Shown here: piece by piece, positions 62,229 to 64,000 of the stretch
Numbering within the stretch: the stretch's first letter is position 1
How the letters are laid out: each line of letters begins with the position of its first letter
NCBI GenBank assembly: GCA_018061945.1
Contig: JAGOTD010000003.1
Location: 1,498-65,497 of the forward strand
Direction of reading: 5' to 3'
Length of the DNA stretch: 64,000 nucleotides
Origin: Candidatus Peribacteraceae bacterium
Lineage (GTDB): Bacteria > Patescibacteriota > Gracilibacteria > Peribacterales > Peribacteraceae
Notes under the pieces: model-generated
The model's input: only the letters and a program-made list of their open reading frames with translations
What the model was told of the DNA's origin: nothing
The model's database searches: none
Position numbers and translations under genes: made by a program

Positions 62229-62873
62229 ATGAATACTCTCGTTCTCATTCGTCACGGACAGTCGCAGTGGAATTTGGAAAACCGTTTTACGGGCTGGACT
62301 GATGTGCCGGTTACCGATCAGGGAGCTGGTGATGCCGGCAAAGCAGGGCAGGCGCTCAAAGGATTGAAATTCGATATGGCGTTTACCTCTCGTCTTACGC
62401 GCGCCAACCAGACGCTGGAGATTATTTTGAAGGAGTTGGGTCAAGATGGCTTGGAGACGATGAAAGATTCGGCTCTCAACGAACGTCACTATGGTGATTT
62501 GCAAGGTCTCAACAAAGCCGAGACTGCCGATAAATACGGTGCAGACCAGGTGAAGTTATGGCGTCGCAGTTACGATACGCCACCGCCAAACGGCGAAAGC
62601 ATGGCCGACTGCGAGCGCCGTACACTGCCATTTTTCAAGCAGTATGTCTGGCCGCACATTCAGTCTGGTAAAAATATCATTATCGCTGCGCACGGTAACA
62701 GCTTGCGTCCGATGATGAAATTCTTAGAAAATTTAAGTGTCGAAGTAGCCGGAAGTATGGAAATAGGCCTTTGTACGCCCTATGTGTATACGTTTGAGAA
62801 TGGGAAGATGACGAAGAAAGAAATCCGCGAAGTACCGGGAATTGTGAGCTTTGCAGACCCGAACAAAAAGTAA
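62229..62873 (+). CDS. gpmA: 2,3-bisphosphoglycerate-dependent phosphoglycerate mutase
   Basis: A 214-residue phosphatase-superfamily enzyme. LIRHGQSQWNLENRFTGWTDVPVT has the phospho-accepting His, LNERHYGDLQGLNKAETADKYG and YDTPPP are mutase-specific, and IIAAHGNSLR has the second catalytic His. It interconverts 3- and 2-phosphoglycerate in glycolysis. Length is slightly below the E. coli protein's 250 residues. The start is fixed by NTLVLIRHG. Confidence 0.95.
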   Translation: MNTLVLIRHGQSQWNLENRFTGWTDVPVTDQGAGDAGKAGQALKGLKFDMAFTSRLTRANQTLEIILKELGQDGLETMKDSALNERHYGDLQGLNKAETADKYGADQVKLWRRSYDTPPPNGESMADCERRTLPFFKQYVWPHIQSGKNIIIAAHGNSLRPMMKFLENLSVEVAGSMEIGLCTPYVYTFENGKMTKKEIREVPGIVSFADPNKK

Positions 62874-62985
62874 TTCCTAACTGCCAAGACGCCAATTCCC
62901 ACATAGTTGGGAGCTGGTTTTTTGGTGCAAGAAGATAACAAAAGATGGCCGCGGTGCTCAGATGAGTCCGCTGGCGCCTTGCCGA

Positions 62986-63192
62986 TCAGCTGCGAAAGCC
63001 AATCAGCCATTGTTTCAATCTTCCCGTCCACGTGAGTGATGCTCCGCAGGCGCAACACTTTTGTTTTTCGGCGCATGCGTCGCAGAGGGTCTGATGGCGG
63101 TAGGCGGTTTCCCCCTCGCAATTCTTTGTTTTACAGGAATTGCTCATCGGGAGCGCGACTTGTCTTCGAGCGCATTTTTGGCAAATTGCCAT
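62986..63192 (-). CDS. small multi-cysteine zinc-binding protein
   Basis: A 68-residue protein with four C-x-x-C or related pairs: CQKC at 4-7, CKTKNC at 20-25, CDAC at 38-41, CCAC around 46-49. It may bind two zincs. It reads like a cytoplasmic adaptor or RNA-binding factor; unknown. It has a leader of about 30 bases with GGGAG five bases before the ATG and a standard promoter (63228-63255), so it belongs to the minority of genes with conventional initiation. Confidence 0.6.
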   Translation of the reverse strand: MAICQKCARRQVALPMSNSCKTKNCEGETAYRHQTLCDACAEKQKCCACGASLTWTGRLKQWLIGFRS

Positions 63193-63227
63193 CGGATCTC
63201 CCTCGATTGGTGAAATGATACCTCCTA

Positions 63228-63255
63228 GTTATAAAGATATTTTTTGAATAGTCAA
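63228..63255 (-). promoter_or_regulatory. standard promoter (TTGACT-N16-TATAAC)
   Basis: On the minus strand TTGACT (63255-63250) and TATAAC (63233-63228) are spaced 16 bases. The transcript would have a leader with two Shine-Dalgarno-like sites before the zinc protein. Confidence 0.7.
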
Positions 63256-63340
63256 TTTTTTGACATATACCGAAGAAGGGGGAGGGATGAGGGCTGGGGT
63301 TAGGACAGAGGGATTGGGACTTGGGATTTTTCAATCCTCG

Positions 63341-63377
63341 GCATCCTCTGGTTCGTCTGGTTCCACTCGGTTACACT
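63341..63377. repeat. CTCTGGTTC-word repeat with embedded -10 box
   Basis: Two pieces (63341-63354 and 63366-63377) are identical to 34987-35000 and 35012-35023. The second ends with TACACT, six bases before the wecB ATG. Here the repeat appears to supply the promoter. Confidence 0.65.
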
Positions 63378-63383
63378 GCGCTC

Positions 63384-64000
63384 ATGCAAGAAATCACCTA
63401 CAAATCAGCATCATTGTTCGACGATATTGCTGCGGACAAAGAAAAACATGTGCACCTCATCATGATCGCAACCAAGCCGGATATCATCAAGCAGATTCCG
63501 CTATATAAGGAACTCAAGAAGCGCGGACATCTCGTTTTACTTGGCCACACGGGTCAGCATTATGACGAGAACTTGAGTGGAGGAATGCTCAAGGAGTTCG
63601 GTGTTGAACCCGATTTTAACTTGAATGTACGTGGCGTGATGTACGAAATTGTCAGTCAGATTATCGGACGACTAGGGTTTGTGATGAGCGAGCTTAAAAA
63701 GCGTGGCAAGATTGTCATCCCGTACATACATGGCGATACCACAACCGCGATGGCGGCGGGAAATGCGGGCTACGCTCTGGAGTTTGCATCGGTGCATGTT
63801 GAGGCAGGAATCAGAACTTTAACTCCCGATTACGCGAAATTCCCAACTCCCAACAACCAATTCCCAATTGCTGATTGGCACAAATTTCTACAGAGTCGCG
63901 CTAACTGGCTGAGAGGTTCACAGGAACCCTATCCTGAGCAATTCTGTACACGCTCAGCTGAGTCGGCGACAGGCGTACATCTCGCTCCCGTTGAGTTGGA
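63384..64000 (+). CDS. wecB: UDP-N-acetylglucosamine 2-epimerase-like protein, 3' truncated by window end
   Basis: The first 205 codons of a WecB-type enzyme. HLIMIATKPDIIKQIPLYKEL, LLGHTGQHYDENLSGGML, VIPYIHGDTTTAMAAGNAGY and ASVHVEAGIRTLTPD are the family motifs with catalytic His/Glu region, and EPYPEQFCTRSAE follows. It interconverts UDP-GlcNAc and UDP-ManNAc. An insert of about 13 residues (KFPTPNNQFPIAD) directly after RTLTPDYA is encoded by CCAA/AATTCCC words (63837-63872) that also occur between genes. The stop lies beyond 64000. Confidence 0.85.
   Translation, partial: MQEITYKSASLFDDIAADKEKHVHLIMIATKPDIIKQIPLYKELKKRGHLVLLGHTGQHYDENLSGGMLKEFGVEPDFNLNVRGVMYEIVSQIIGRLGFVMSELKKRGKIVIPYIHGDTTTAMAAGNAGYALEFASVHVEAGIRTLTPDYAKFPTPNNQFPIADWHKFLQSRANWLRGSQEPYPEQFCTRSAESATGVHLAPVEL
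63837..63872. repeat. AATTCCCAA-word repeat inside wecB
   Basis: Tandem degenerate AATTCCCAACTCCCAA words in the wecB reading frame. The same words occur outside genes at 57331-57355 and 62872-62905. Confidence 0.65.

Noticed and set aside
41500-62230. CRISPR array
   Set aside because: The repeats are short degenerate words without regular spacers, and no cas gene is present.
1-64000. UGA recoded as glycine (code 25 of some CPR lineages)
   Set aside because: Many complete families end exactly at TGA (for example the methyltransferase at 18179 and the epimerase at 16878), conserved glycines use GGN, and prfB is present.

Overview
What the window is. The sequence looks like a chromosomal segment of an uncultivated Candidate Phyla Radiation (Patescibacteria) bacterium, most plausibly of the Peregrinibacteria/Peribacteria kind. 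This is inferred from moderate GC, tight packing, many orphan small proteins and a surface-glycan region far larger than housekeeping content; no marker phylogeny was possible. The code is standard: TGA ends many genes, and a release factor 2 gene with an intact CTT-TGA programmed frameshift site is present.

Layout. Bases 1-44203 are an almost uninterrupted cell-surface glycan locus: sugar-nucleotide enzymes (GDP-mannose 4,6-dehydratase, a RfbH/ColD-like PLP enzyme, two UDP-sugar 6-dehydrogenases, many NAD-dependent epimerases), GT2 and GT4 glycosyltransferases, at least eight large multi-spanning proteins of GT-C type, one flippase, a GtrA protein, two asparagine-synthase-like amidotransferases, several methyltransferases (one frameshifted FkbM), a GMC-type oxidoreductase and a UDP-galactopyranose-mutase-like flavoprotein. 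Logically, soluble enzymes make activated, deoxygenated, oxidised or methylated sugars; DPM1-like GT2 enzymes load polyprenyl phosphate; GT-C proteins transfer outside the membrane; the flippase exports finished units. Bases 44373-46732 pair a PfkB-family (adenosine-kinase-like) enzyme with S-adenosylhomocysteine hydrolase, which fits recycling of the methyl donor used by the methyltransferases. Bases 46733-63383 are mixed housekeeping: tRNA-Ser(CGA), a NYN-domain protein, prfB, a PilN/PilO-like pair, infC-rpmI-rplT, trmD, a Xer-type recombinase, mutM, a DsbA-like lipoprotein, a WecG/TagA glycosyltransferase, gpmA and several unknown small genes. The window ends inside a wecB-like epimerase gene.

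Two signals run through the whole window. First, at least 19 genes have a -10 hexamer (TATACT, TACACT, TATAAT and relatives) ending only 4-8 bases before the start codon and no Shine-Dalgarno sequence, which implies leaderless transcripts; a minority of small genes instead have a leader with GGAGG. Second, many intergenic gaps in the second half are filled with degenerate short 'word' repeats arranged as long inverted repeats (up to 41-base arms), and tracts of the same kind lie in frame inside three coding genes (the mutase-like flavoprotein, trmD and wecB), reminiscent of the palindromic elements known from Rickettsia.
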